Assembly (NCBI GenBank): GCA_027489295.1
Contig: JAIYAA010000397.1
Span: 1-29,948 of the forward strand
Length of the DNA stretch: 29,948 bases
Direction of reading: 5' to 3'
Source: Sphingomonadales bacterium
Lineage (GTDB): Bacteria; Pseudomonadota; Alphaproteobacteria; Sphingomonadales; Sphingomonadaceae
Positions 23,853-29,948 of the stretch are shown one piece after another. The first letter of the stretch is position 1. Every line of letters starts with the position of its first letter. The translations under genes were made by a program, and so were the position numbers. The notes under the pieces are model-generated. The model was not told where the DNA came from. It saw nothing but the letters and a program-made list of their open reading frames with translations, and searched no databases.

Positions 23853-24413
23853 ATGCGCATGCTGATACTGGCCGCCGCGGCCGCGCTGACCCTGCCGGTT
23901 GCCCCGGCCCTTGCCCAGGGGCATCGCGAGCGGGAAGCGCGGCAGGATTGCCGCCACGATCTTCGCAATGCCGATAGCCGGGGCGAGTATCGCCGCGAGG
24001 CACGCGATTGCCGACAGGACATCAATGAAGCGCGGCGCGACGACCGGCGCGACTGGCGCCAGGATCGCGGCCGGGCCGGCCAGGGCGATTGGCGCCGCTA
24101 TCGCAACTATGACTACAACCGCCCCGGGCCCGGCCAGCAGCGCTATTATGCCGACAATTATTATCGCGACGGCCGCTATTATCAGGAGCGCCGCCTGAGC
24201 CGGAACGACCGGATCTATCGCGGGCGTGACAACCGTTATTATTGCCGCCGCAACGACGGCACGACCGGTCTGATCGTCGGCGGCGTGGCGGGCGGCCTGT
24301 TCGGCAACGCGCTGTCCTCGGGCGGCAATGCGACGCTTGGCACGCTGCTCGGCGCGGTAGCGGGTGGCGCGCTCGGCCAGTCGGTTGATCGCGGCAACGT
24401 GCGCTGCCGCTAA
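23853..24413 (+). CDS. Glycine-zipper 2TM-type exported protein (paralogue 3)
   Basis: A 186-residue protein with a signal peptide (MRMLILAAAAALTLPVAPALA, cut before QG). It has an N-terminal Arg/Asp-rich extension absent from the other two paralogues, containing an internal repeat (REARQDCRHD at 27-36 and REARDCRQD at 48-56). Then follow NYDYNRPGPGQQRYYADNYYRD, LSRNDRIYRG and YYCRRNDGTTGLIVGGVAGGLFG with a second zipper helix TLGTLLGAVAGGALGQSVD. It is nearest to the 14456 gene. ATG 23853 has GGAG upstream. A strong intrinsic terminator follows at 24437. Confidence 0.85.
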   Translation: MRMLILAAAAALTLPVAPALAQGHREREARQDCRHDLRNADSRGEYRREARDCRQDINEARRDDRRDWRQDRGRAGQGDWRRYRNYDYNRPGPGQQRYYADNYYRDGRYYQERRLSRNDRIYRGRDNRYYCRRNDGTTGLIVGGVAGGLFGNALSSGGNATLGTLLGAVAGGALGQSVDRGNVRCR

Positions 24414-24436
24414 CGCCCTGACGGCTTGCACGAAGA

Positions 24437-24463
24437 GGGGTCCGGTTCGCCGGGCCCCTTTTT
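24437..24463 (+). terminator. Rho-independent terminator
   Basis: A 9-bp stem (GGGGTCCGG with CCGGGCCCC, one G-T) with a TTCG tetraloop is followed by TTTTT. It starts 24 bases after the glycine-zipper stop. Confidence 0.88.
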
Positions 24464-24467
24464 CGTG

Positions 24468-24695
24468 TCAGATGAAGCCGCCGGTCAGCATCAGCCGCAC
24501 GCCGCTGAGGATCAGGATCAGCAGGTTGAGGTTCCGCCCCGCCGTGCCGCGCGACAGCATGCCCACCACCGTTCCGGTGACCGCGATGGGGAAGGCGATC
24601 CAGTTGACCAGCGGCAGGAAGGGAAAGGGAATGATCCCCACCAGCGCGAAGGGCAGCGCCACCAGCCCGATCAGCAGCGAAAGTGCGTTGAACAT
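24468..24695 (-). CDS. Small membrane protein, 75 aa
   Basis: A 75-residue hydrophobic protein with two or three helices (LSLLIGLVALPFALVGIIPF, PLVNWIAFPIAVTGTVVGML, LNLLILILSGVRLMLTGGF), joined by RGTAGRN. ATG 24695 is the natural start. The preceding sequence has no good Shine-Dalgarno, but TTGATA about 43 bases upstream suggests a promoter close to the ATG and possibly a leaderless message. It converges on the strong terminator at 24437. No family is recognised. Confidence 0.65.
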   Translation of the reverse strand: MFNALSLLIGLVALPFALVGIIPFPFLPLVNWIAFPIAVTGTVVGMLSRGTAGRNLNLLILILSGVRLMLTGGFI

Positions 24696-24833
24696 GGGCG
24701 AGATGTGGGGCAAGCGAACTGTATTATCAAGCTGGCACACCGGTAGTTCATCGCGCAATGCGAACGCTATGGTCGATCGACCGGACCATGATATGCCACG
24801 CGCCGCGCCCTTTGCCGCATCAGGAGGTATGCC

Positions 24834-25412
24834 ATGCCGCACCTGCTCTTCGCACTGCCGCTCGCGCTTGTGCTCGTCGGCGCACCGCAGATGGAACGAA
24901 AGCTCAACGTCCAGTACACGGTGACCAATGTCGGCGGCGGTCTGGGCGTCTATGTCGACGAGAAGGTACTCTTCGGCATGGTGCCGGACGGCGGCACGGG
25001 TCCACGCTGGGTCGCCGAGCGGGTCCGCCGCGATCGGAACTGGTGCGGGAAGCTCGGCGCGGACGGCAAGTGCGTCGCCGCCGACACGATCGTGCACGAC
25101 TGGCTCGACGGCACCCGCTGCACGACGGTCGCACCCGCCTTCACCGCCCTGTGGGCCATCCGCCCCGCTGGCTTTGCGCCGGTTCGCGACTTCGTGATCG
25201 TGTCCGATTCCTCTACCGTCACGATCAAGGGCACAACGACGCAGGCCGGCTTCTTCACCGAGATCAGTGTCAGCCAGGAGGCGGGGGATTTCGCGACCTG
25301 GTGGCATAGCGCCAGCAACGGCTGGAAATCCTGCTGGCAGCACGCGGCACCGACGGTGGAAGGAAAGGCGCTCGCCCCCAGCCTGTCCCTTCCTGCGCCC
25401 GCCACCCCATAG
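24834..25412 (+). CDS. Secreted hypothetical protein, 192 aa
   Basis: A short signal peptide (MPHLLFALPLALVLVGAPQ) precedes a mature domain of beta-strands and Cys/Trp motifs: LNVQYTVTNVGGGLGVYVDE, NWCGKLGADGKCVAADTIVHDWLDGTRC, DFVIVSDSSTVTIKGTTTQ and FATWWHSASNGWKSCWQ. Four Cys suggest two disulfides in the periplasm. ATG 24834 has an AGGAGGT site, the best in the window. A terminator-like hairpin follows. The protein resembles no named domain I can identify. Confidence 0.7.
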   Translation: MPHLLFALPLALVLVGAPQMERKLNVQYTVTNVGGGLGVYVDEKVLFGMVPDGGTGPRWVAERVRRDRNWCGKLGADGKCVAADTIVHDWLDGTRCTTVAPAFTALWAIRPAGFAPVRDFVIVSDSSTVTIKGTTTQAGFFTEISVSQEAGDFATWWHSASNGWKSCWQHAAPTVEGKALAPSLSLPAPATP

Positions 25413-25413
25413 C

Positions 25414-25439
25414 GGGGAAAACCACGGCGGTTCCCCTTT
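25414..25439 (+). terminator. Rho-independent terminator
   Basis: GGGGAA pairs with TTCCCC around an ACC/GG-containing loop at 25414-25436, followed by TTT. It begins two bases after the TAG stop of the preceding gene. Confidence 0.5.
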
Positions 25440-25465
25440 CGCGCGATTCGCGCTAGGGGCGCAGC

Positions 25466-25846
25466 ATGCCTAATCTTTTTCTCGTGATGCTCGGCGGGGC
25501 CATCGGCTCCGCGGCCCGCTACGGCGTTGGTCGTCTGGGCGTCGCCCTGCTCGGCCCGGCCTTCCCCTGGGGGACCCTTGCCGTCAACATCGTCGGCGGC
25601 TTCCTGATGGGACTGCTCGGCGCCAGCCTGCTCCGCTTCGGCCCCAACGCCGAACAGGCCCGGCTGCTGCTCGGCGTCGGTGTGCTCGGCGGCTTCACCA
25701 CCTTCTCCTCCTTCTCGCTCGAAACCTTCGCGATGATCGAGCGCGGCGATCTGGTCGTGGCGATCGGCTATGTCCTCGCCTCGGTGATCGGCGCGATCGG
25801 CGCGCTGGCGATCGGCATGACGCTCGCCCGGGCGGTGACGGCATGA
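25466..25846 (+). CDS. crcB: CrcB/Fluc fluoride channel
   Basis: A 126-residue four-helix membrane protein that exports fluoride as a dual-topology dimer. Signatures are GGAIGSAARYGV, LAVNIVGGFLMG (Asn41) and VLGGFTTFSSFSLET (75-87), which contains the central Na+ site and the Phe box. No fluoride riboswitch is seen upstream; the 53-base gap to the previous gene has a hairpin and a possible -10-like GCTAGGG close to the ATG. It overlaps the pseudouridine synthase by ATGA, so the two are coupled. Confidence 0.95.
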   Translation: MPNLFLVMLGGAIGSAARYGVGRLGVALLGPAFPWGTLAVNIVGGFLMGLLGASLLRFGPNAEQARLLLGVGVLGGFTTFSSFSLETFAMIERGDLVVAIGYVLASVIGAIGALAIGMTLARAVTA

Positions 25847-26955
25847 GCGGCCCCGAGGATGGCGTCCGCCAGTTCGTCGTCGGCTATGACGATGACGGCA
25901 TCCGGCTCGATCGCTGGTTCAAGCGCCACTTGCCGGACGTGAGCTTCAACATCGTCTCGCGCTGGGCCCGCACCGGCCAGCTCCGCGTCGACGGATCGCG
26001 GGCGACGCCGGGCGACCGGCTCGCCGCCGGCCAGCAGATTCGCGTGCCCCCGGCCGAGCCCGCCAAGGCGGCCGCCGCTGCTGCCCCGCGCGCCAAGCGG
26101 GTGCCCAAGCCGCTCAGCGCCGAACAGACCGCGTTCGCGCAGTCGCTGGTGATCCACCGCGACGACGCCGCGCTGGTTCTCAACAAGCCGCCGGGTCTGG
26201 CGACCCAGGGCGGCACCAAGACGTTCGAGCATGTCGACGAACTGCTCGACGGGCTGTGGTTCGAAGCGGAGGGCCGCCCGAAGCTGGTCCACCGGCTCGA
26301 CAAGGACACGTCCGGCGCGCTGCTGGTCGCTCGTTCGGCGCGGGCGGCGGCGTTCTTCTCGAAGAGCTTTTCCAGCCGCACCGCGCGCAAGATCTACTGG
26401 GCGCTGGTGATGGGCGTGCCCGAGATCGAGGACGGCTTCATCGACCTGCCGATCGGCAAGCAGCCCGGCACAGGCGGCGAGAAGATGCAGGTCGACACGG
26501 AAGAGGGCCAGCTCGCCCGCACCCGCTACCGGGTGATCGAGCAGGCCGGCAACCGCTGCGCCTGGGTCGAGCTCCAGCCCTTTACCGGCCGCACCCACCA
26601 GCTGCGCGTTCACATGGCGGCGATCGGCCATCCGATCGTCGGTGACGGCAAGTACGGCTTGCAGGAAGCGTTCCTCACCGGCGGGATCAGCCGCAAGATG
26701 CACCTCCACGCGCGGCGCATCCGCATCGACCATCCCGATGGCGGCCGGATCGACGTGCGCGCCGAGCTGCCGCACCATTTCGCCGAATCGATGCACACGC
26801 TGGGCTTCGATCTGTCCGTCGGCAACGCGATCGAGATCGACGACGGCCCCCCGCCGATGAGCAAGGAACTGCTCAAGCAGAAGGCCAAGGCCCACGCCAA
26901 GAACTACCGCAAGGAACGCCGCGGCGAACGGCGGGGCCGAGGCGAGAAGAAATAA
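25843..26955 (+). CDS. rluC: RluA-family pseudouridine synthase (RluC-like)
   Basis: A 370-residue enzyme that isomerises uridines in rRNA to pseudouridine. An S4-like RNA-binding domain occupies about residues 17-70 (IRLDRWFKRHLPDVSFNIV, GQLRVDG). The catalytic domain has LVLNKPPGLATQGG, the HRLDKDTSG motif (150-158, catalytic Asp153) and FTGRTHQLRVHMAAIGHPIVGD. Compared with RluC it has an Ala/Pro linker (73-88) and a long basic C-terminal tail (ends RRGERRGRGEKK). The start overlaps crcB. In rRNA the likely targets are those of RluC, but specificity cannot be read from sequence. Confidence 0.93.
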   Translation: MSGPEDGVRQFVVGYDDDGIRLDRWFKRHLPDVSFNIVSRWARTGQLRVDGSRATPGDRLAAGQQIRVPPAEPAKAAAAAAPRAKRVPKPLSAEQTAFAQSLVIHRDDAALVLNKPPGLATQGGTKTFEHVDELLDGLWFEAEGRPKLVHRLDKDTSGALLVARSARAAAFFSKSFSSRTARKIYWALVMGVPEIEDGFIDLPIGKQPGTGGEKMQVDTEEGQLARTRYRVIEQAGNRCAWVELQPFTGRTHQLRVHMAAIGHPIVGDGKYGLQEAFLTGGISRKMHLHARRIRIDHPDGGRIDVRAELPHHFAESMHTLGFDLSVGNAIEIDDGPPPMSKELLKQKAKAHAKNYRKERRGERRGRGEKK

Positions 26956-26979
26956 GCGTGCGCGTGCCCTCGCTACCTT

Positions 26980-27075
26980 CGTCATCCCGGCGAAAGCCGG
27001 GATCCATTGTTGCCACCGTTGCGGCTCCTGCGGATGCGGCGTGGCGAATGGATCCCGGCTTTCGCCGGGATGACG
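26980..27075. repeat. Perfect 29-bp inverted repeat (REP/MITE-like element)
   Basis: Arms 26980-27008 and 27047-27075 are perfect reverse complements separated by 38 bases. Each arm contains its own hairpin, CCCGGC-GAAA-GCCGGG. The GTCATCCCGGC-type core is the kind of dispersed palindromic repeat common in alphaproteobacterial intergenic regions. It sits between rluC and the HAD gene. As RNA it would form a very stable cruciform that could terminate or process transcripts. Confidence 0.85.
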
Positions 27076-27097
27076 GTCAAGTAACGGGCGCCTTCGC

Positions 27098-27757
27098 ATG
27101 AACCGCCTCGCGCTCTTCGACTGCGACGGCACGCTGGTCGACAGCCAGGCGAGCATCTGCCTCGCCATGGAGCATTGCTTCGCGGGCCAGAAGCTCGCGC
27201 CGCCGACGCGCGAGGCAATCCGCCGGATCGTCGGCCTCAGCCTGGTCGAGGCGATCGCGCAGCTGCTGCCGGCGGCGGAGGACGATCTCCATCGCCACCT
27301 GGCCGAGGAATATAAGCGCGCCTATTTCTCGCTGCGTACCTCGGGCCAGATCGAGGACGAGCCGCTCTATGACGGCATCCTGGAGGCGATCGAGACCCTC
27401 GACGCGAACGGCTGGCTGCTCGGCGTCGCCACCGGCAAGTCCGATCGCGGACTCATCCGCGTGCTGGAGGCGCACGGACTGCGCCAGCGCTTCGTCACGC
27501 TGCAGACCGCCGACCGGCACCCCTCCAAGCCGCACCCCTCGATGATCGAGACCGCCATCGCCGAAGCGGGCGCGAGCCCGGCGACCACGGTGATGATCGG
27601 CGACACCAGCTTCGACATGGCGATGGCGGTTGCTGCCGGCGCGTACCCGGTAGGTGTTGCATGGGGCTACCACACCCCCCATGATCTGCACGCGGCCGGC
27701 GCGGTGCGGGTCGTCGAACATGCGTCGGCGCTTCCGGCGCATCTGGAGGCCCTGTGA
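27098..27757 (+). CDS. HAD-superfamily (subfamily IA) phosphatase
   Basis: A 219-residue phosphatase, phosphoglycolate-phosphatase-like. Motif I is FDCDGTLVDS (nucleophile Asp8, acid Asp10), motif II ATGKSD (Thr112), motif III SKPHP (Lys144) and motif IV GDTSFDM (168-174). Residues 14-85 form the helical cap. It follows rluC after the inverted repeat, and 11 bases separate its stop from the next ATG. The crcB-rluC-HAD-ATP12 order recurs in alphaproteobacteria. The substrate is unknown. Confidence 0.9.
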   Translation: MNRLALFDCDGTLVDSQASICLAMEHCFAGQKLAPPTREAIRRIVGLSLVEAIAQLLPAAEDDLHRHLAEEYKRAYFSLRTSGQIEDEPLYDGILEAIETLDANGWLLGVATGKSDRGLIRVLEAHGLRQRFVTLQTADRHPSKPHPSMIETAIAEAGASPATTVMIGDTSFDMAMAVAAGAYPVGVAWGYHTPHDLHAAGAVRVVEHASALPAHLEAL

Positions 27758-27768
27758 CTGGAGGCTCG

Positions 27769-27990
27769 ATGACCGAAGCCGATCGTATCGCGCGCAATCG
27801 CTATTTCATCATGATGGGCGCCAATTGCGTCGGCGTGGCCGGCGCGGTGCTAGGCCTGCTGATCGCGGGCCGCGCCCATACCACCGAACTGACGCTGCTG
27901 GGCGGCACGCTGCTGCTCGCCTCGCTATGGGTCATGGCGGCGATCCCGAAGATGCTCGCCCGCCGCTGGAGGACACCCCCCGAAGCATGA
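27769..27990 (+). CDS. Small membrane protein, 73 aa
   Basis: A 73-residue protein with two predicted helices (FIMMGANCVGVAGAVLGLLIAG and LTLLGGTLLLASLWVMAAI) and a basic C-terminus (KMLARRWRTPPEA). ATG 27769 is chosen because GGAGG lies a few bases upstream; GTG 27754 would overlap the HAD stop and lacks a site. Its stop overlaps the ATP12-gene start by ATGA. Its place between HAD and ATP12 suggests operon membership. Function unknown. Confidence 0.7.
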   Translation: MTEADRIARNRYFIMMGANCVGVAGAVLGLLIAGRAHTTELTLLGGTLLLASLWVMAAIPKMLARRWRTPPEA

Positions 27991-28664
27991 AACGTTTCTG
28001 GAAGACCGTGACGATCGCCGATGGCGCGATCGCGCTCGATGGCCGCCCCGTCCGCACCCCCGCCCGCGCCGCGCTAACGCTGCCGACGCCCCAGTTGGCC
28101 GAGGCCGTGGCGGAAGAATGGCGCAGCGTCGGCGAGGAACTCGACCCGCGCGCGATGCCGCTCACCGGCCTTGCCAACGCCGCGATCGACCAGGTCGCGC
28201 CGAACCCCGCCCCCTTCGCGGCCGACCTCGCGCGCTACGGCGAGAGCGACCTGCTCTGCTACCGCGCCGAACTGCCCGAGCCGCTGGTCGCGCGTCAGGC
28301 AGCGCAGTGGGACCCGCTGCTCGACTGGGCGCGCACCCGCTACGACGTGCATTTCGAGACGACCGCCGGGATCATGCATCGCCCCCAGCCGGCGGCTACG
28401 ATCGCGCGGCTGAACGAGGTGGTGGCAGCGATCGATCCGTTCCGGCTGGCGGCGCTGAGCCCGCTGGTGACGATCAGCGGCTCGCTGGTCGCCGCCCTGG
28501 CACTGCTGGAAGGCGCCGCCGATCACGAGACGGTGTGGCGCGCCGCCCAGCTCGACGAGGACTGGCAGGCCGAACAATGGGGCGAGGACGATCTCGCCAT
28601 CCGCGCGCGAGACGTGCGCCGCGCGGACTTCGACGCGGGGGTGCGGTTTCTAAGCCTGCTTTAA
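27987..28664 (+). CDS. ATP12-family F1-ATPase assembly chaperone
   Basis: A 225-residue chaperone whose mitochondrial homologue, Atp12, guides assembly of the alpha subunit of F1-ATPase; alphaproteobacterial members are the presumed ancestors. Conserved segments are KTVTIADGAIALDGRPVRTP, AEAVAEEWRSVGEELDPRAMPLTGLANAAID, ARYGESDLLCYRAELPEPLVARQAAQWDPLLDWA and a C-terminal DEDWQAEQWGEDDLA. The start overlaps the upstream membrane protein. Only 6 bases separate its stop from the convergent gmk stop, so transcripts of both strands must overlap. Confidence 0.93.
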   Translation: MKRFWKTVTIADGAIALDGRPVRTPARAALTLPTPQLAEAVAEEWRSVGEELDPRAMPLTGLANAAIDQVAPNPAPFAADLARYGESDLLCYRAELPEPLVARQAAQWDPLLDWARTRYDVHFETTAGIMHRPQPAATIARLNEVVAAIDPFRLAALSPLVTISGSLVAALALLEGAADHETVWRAAQLDEDWQAEQWGEDDLAIRARDVRRADFDAGVRFLSLL

Positions 28665-28670
28665 GGCAGG

Positions 28671-29357
28671 TCAGAGAACGTCCGAGGATTCCCCGGTCGG
28701 GTCGCCGCGCTTCATCAGGCCGCGGATGAAGCCGATCAGCCCGGTCTGGCGCGAGCGCTTCAGGCGTTCGGCCTTCAGGATCGTGTGGACCGCCTGGAAG
28801 CACTGGTCGGCATCGTCGTTGACCAGCACATAGTCATAGCCGTCCCAGTGGCTCACCTCGTTCGAGGCGCGCGCCATGCGGTGGGAGATCACCTCGGGCG
28901 AATCCGTCCGGCGGCCTTCGAGGCGGCGGTGAAGCTCGGCCATCGACGGCGGCAGGATGAACACGCGCACCACGTCGCCGCCCATCGTCTGGTGGAGCTG
29001 CTGCGCGCCCTGCCAATCGATGTCGAACAGCATGTCGCGGCCGGTGGCGAGCACCGCGTCCACCGGGCCCTTGGGCGTGCCATAACGATGCTTGAAGACA
29101 TGGGCCCATTCGATGAAGTGATGCTGCGAGACCATCTCGCGGAACCGCTCCACATCGACGAACGTATAGTCGACCCCGTTCACTTCGCCCGGCCGCGGCT
29201 CGCGCGTGGTTACCGATACGGAGACCGCGAGATCGGGCTCGGCCGCCAGCAGCTTGCGGGCGATAGTCGACTTGCCTGCGCCCGAGGGCGAGGAAAGGAC
29301 AAACAAAACCCCGCGGCGATGGAATCCATGCGGGTCGTTCTGGTGCGTGTGGGCCAT
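28671..29357 (-). CDS. gmk: Guanylate kinase
   Basis: A 228-residue enzyme phosphorylating GMP to GDP. The P-loop SPSGAGKST (23-31) is followed by the GMP-binding EPRPGEVNGVDYTFVD, FIEWAHVFKHRYGTPKGPVD and DMLFDIDWQGAQQL, then a lid with RRLEGRRTDSPEVI and the C-terminal YDYVLVNDDADQCF. It is about 15 residues longer at the N-terminus (MAHTHQNDPHGFHRRG) and has a divergent tail compared with E. coli Gmk. ATG 29357 is the only plausible start by frame, but the upstream site is weak. The essential core is intact. Confidence 0.96.
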   Translation of the reverse strand: MAHTHQNDPHGFHRRGVLFVLSSPSGAGKSTIARKLLAAEPDLAVSVSVTTREPRPGEVNGVDYTFVDVERFREMVSQHHFIEWAHVFKHRYGTPKGPVDAVLATGRDMLFDIDWQGAQQLHQTMGGDVVRVFILPPSMAELHRRLEGRRTDSPEVISHRMARASNEVSHWDGYDYVLVNDDADQCFQAVHTILKAERLKRSRQTGLIGFIRGLMKRGDPTGESSDVL

Positions 29358-29411
29358 GCCGGCCTTTGGCGTAGCAGCACCCGAGCCGTCAAGCCCGAGT
29401 GCCGCAGTGCA

Positions 29412-29630
29412 TCACGCGCCGAGGCCCGTATCGGGACCGTGCTCGGCGCCCAGCTTGCGCTTGAGATAGGCCGCGCCCACTGCGCCCGCGCCGAGCACGA
29501 TCGCCGCCGGCACGACCCGCTTGGCGACTTCCCAGGTGGCCACGCCGACCACGGCGCCCAGAGTGCCGCCTTCGCCATCACGCTGGTCGATCTTGCTGCC
29601 GATCCACCCTGCAATCAACTTGCCGATCAT
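29412..29630 (-). CDS. Small membrane-associated hypothetical protein, 72 aa
   Basis: A 72-residue protein with MIGKLIAGWIGSKIDQRDGEGGTLGAVVGVA at the start and a hydrophobic segment AAIVLGAGAVGAAYLKRKLG. ATG 29630 has AAGGAG upstream. Similar short Gly/Ala-rich proteins occur in sphingomonads with no assigned role, to my recollection. It lies between fumC and gmk, each 50-60 bases away. Confidence 0.65.
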   Translation of the reverse strand: MIGKLIAGWIGSKIDQRDGEGGTLGAVVGVATWEVAKRVVPAAIVLGAGAVGAAYLKRKLGAEHGPDTGLGA

Positions 29631-29684
29631 TGTCTTCTCCTTCGCCCGAACAACGGCGCTGCGCGCGCGACGTTCCGCCGCCGT

Positions 29685-29948
29685 TCAACGGCCGATCATC
29701 GTCTCGGGGCGGACGAACTTGTCGAACGTTTCCTCGTCGACCAGCCCGAGCGCCAGCCCCGATTCTTTTAGCGTAAGTCCCTTCTCATGGGCGTTCTTGG
29801 CGATTTTTGCGGCGTTGTCGTAGCCGATCGCCGGGGCCAGCGCGGTCACCAGCATCAGCGAGCGATCGACCAGTTCCTTGATCCGCGCCTCGTTCGCCAC
29901 CGCGCCGTCCACCGCGCGCTCGGCGAAGTTGGTCATGCCGATCGCCAT
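29685..29948 (-). CDS. fumC: Class II fumarate hydratase, C-terminal part (5' end outside window)
   Basis: The last 88 residues of FumC, which interconverts fumarate and malate in the citric acid cycle. The fragment shows MLVTALAPAIGYDNAAKIAKNAHEKG, LTLKESGLALGLVDEETFDKFVRPE and the terminal MIG, the family's C-terminal domain. The gene runs off the right edge; the ATG at 29948 is an internal Met. No clear terminator follows; a weak 7-bp stem (29652-29658 with 29679-29685) is present. Confidence 0.93.
   Translation of the reverse strand: MAIGMTNFAERAVDGAVANEARIKELVDRSLMLVTALAPAIGYDNAAKIAKNAHEKGLTLKESGLALGLVDEETFDKFVRPETMIGR

Noticed and set aside
25413..25465. Fluoride riboswitch before crcB
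   Set aside because: The 53-base gap is too short and lacks the GGTGATGG-type conserved core.

Overview
The window is about 30 kb of GC-rich chromosome (third codon positions mostly G or C) from an alphaproteobacterium, most likely Sphingomonadales and Sphingomonas-like. The evidence is the housekeeping set (uvrA, grpE-hrcA, rph-rdgB, glnD, bamD-recN, a crcB-rluA-HAD-ATP12 run, gmk, fumC) combined with several small lineage-type genes: glycine-zipper surface proteins, short Lys/Ala-rich proteins and a TMEM175-family channel. It looks like core chromosome. I see no integrase, transposase, phage gene, CRISPR array, toxin-antitoxin pair or defence cassette.

Layout, left to right. Bases 1-1184 hold the 3' end of uvrA and a translationally coupled small tyrosine-phosphatase-like gene. 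Bases 1343-4298 (minus) hold a small unknown gene, a cold-shock protein, grpE, hrcA and a DUF6438-type lipoprotein. Bases 4386-6897 (plus) hold rph-rdgB, a winged-helix regulator and a TTG-started small gene, with a 58-residue minus-strand gene convergent to the regulator. A tRNA-Tyr(GTA) lies on the minus strand at 7042-7128. Bases 7249-10344 (plus) hold a secreted M28 metallopeptidase, rlmB and an unknown lipoprotein. Bases 10376-13521 (minus) hold a VOC protein and glnD.

Bases 13522-16731 form an envelope/stress patch: a possible decayed Cys-rich gene, a basic membrane-anchored protein, a glycine-zipper lipoprotein, OsmC, a low-affinity iron permease homologue, a 427-bp gene-free stretch with strong hairpins and a perfect DnaA box, and a DUF985 cupin. 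Bases 16732-19733 (plus) hold a second glycine-zipper protein, a GT4 glycosyltransferase, two small charged proteins and the TMEM175 channel. Bases 19789-22803 (minus) hold a secreted small protein, recN and bamD. Bases 22928-24413 (plus) hold a mannose-6-phosphate isomerase and a third glycine-zipper protein.

Bases 24468-24695 (minus) hold a small membrane protein. Bases 24834-28664 (plus) hold a secreted unknown, then crcB, rluA/C-type pseudouridine synthase, a 29-bp perfect inverted repeat, a HAD phosphatase, a small membrane protein and the ATP12 chaperone, several joined by 4-bp ATGA overlaps. Bases 28671-29948 (minus) hold gmk, a small membrane protein and the 3' end of fumC.

The genes fall into DNA repair (uvrA, recN), protein folding (grpE, hrcA, ATP12), RNA maturation (rph, rlmB, pseudouridine synthase, tRNA-Tyr), nucleotide hygiene (rdgB, gmk), nitrogen sensing (glnD) and envelope biology (bamD, lipoproteins, glycine-zipper proteins). 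I did not find a convincing new multi-gene system. The most unusual items are the three related glycine-zipper genes within 10 kb, the structured gene-free stretch at 15.8-16.2 kb, the possible decayed gene at 13.6-13.85 kb and the inverted-repeat element at 27 kb.
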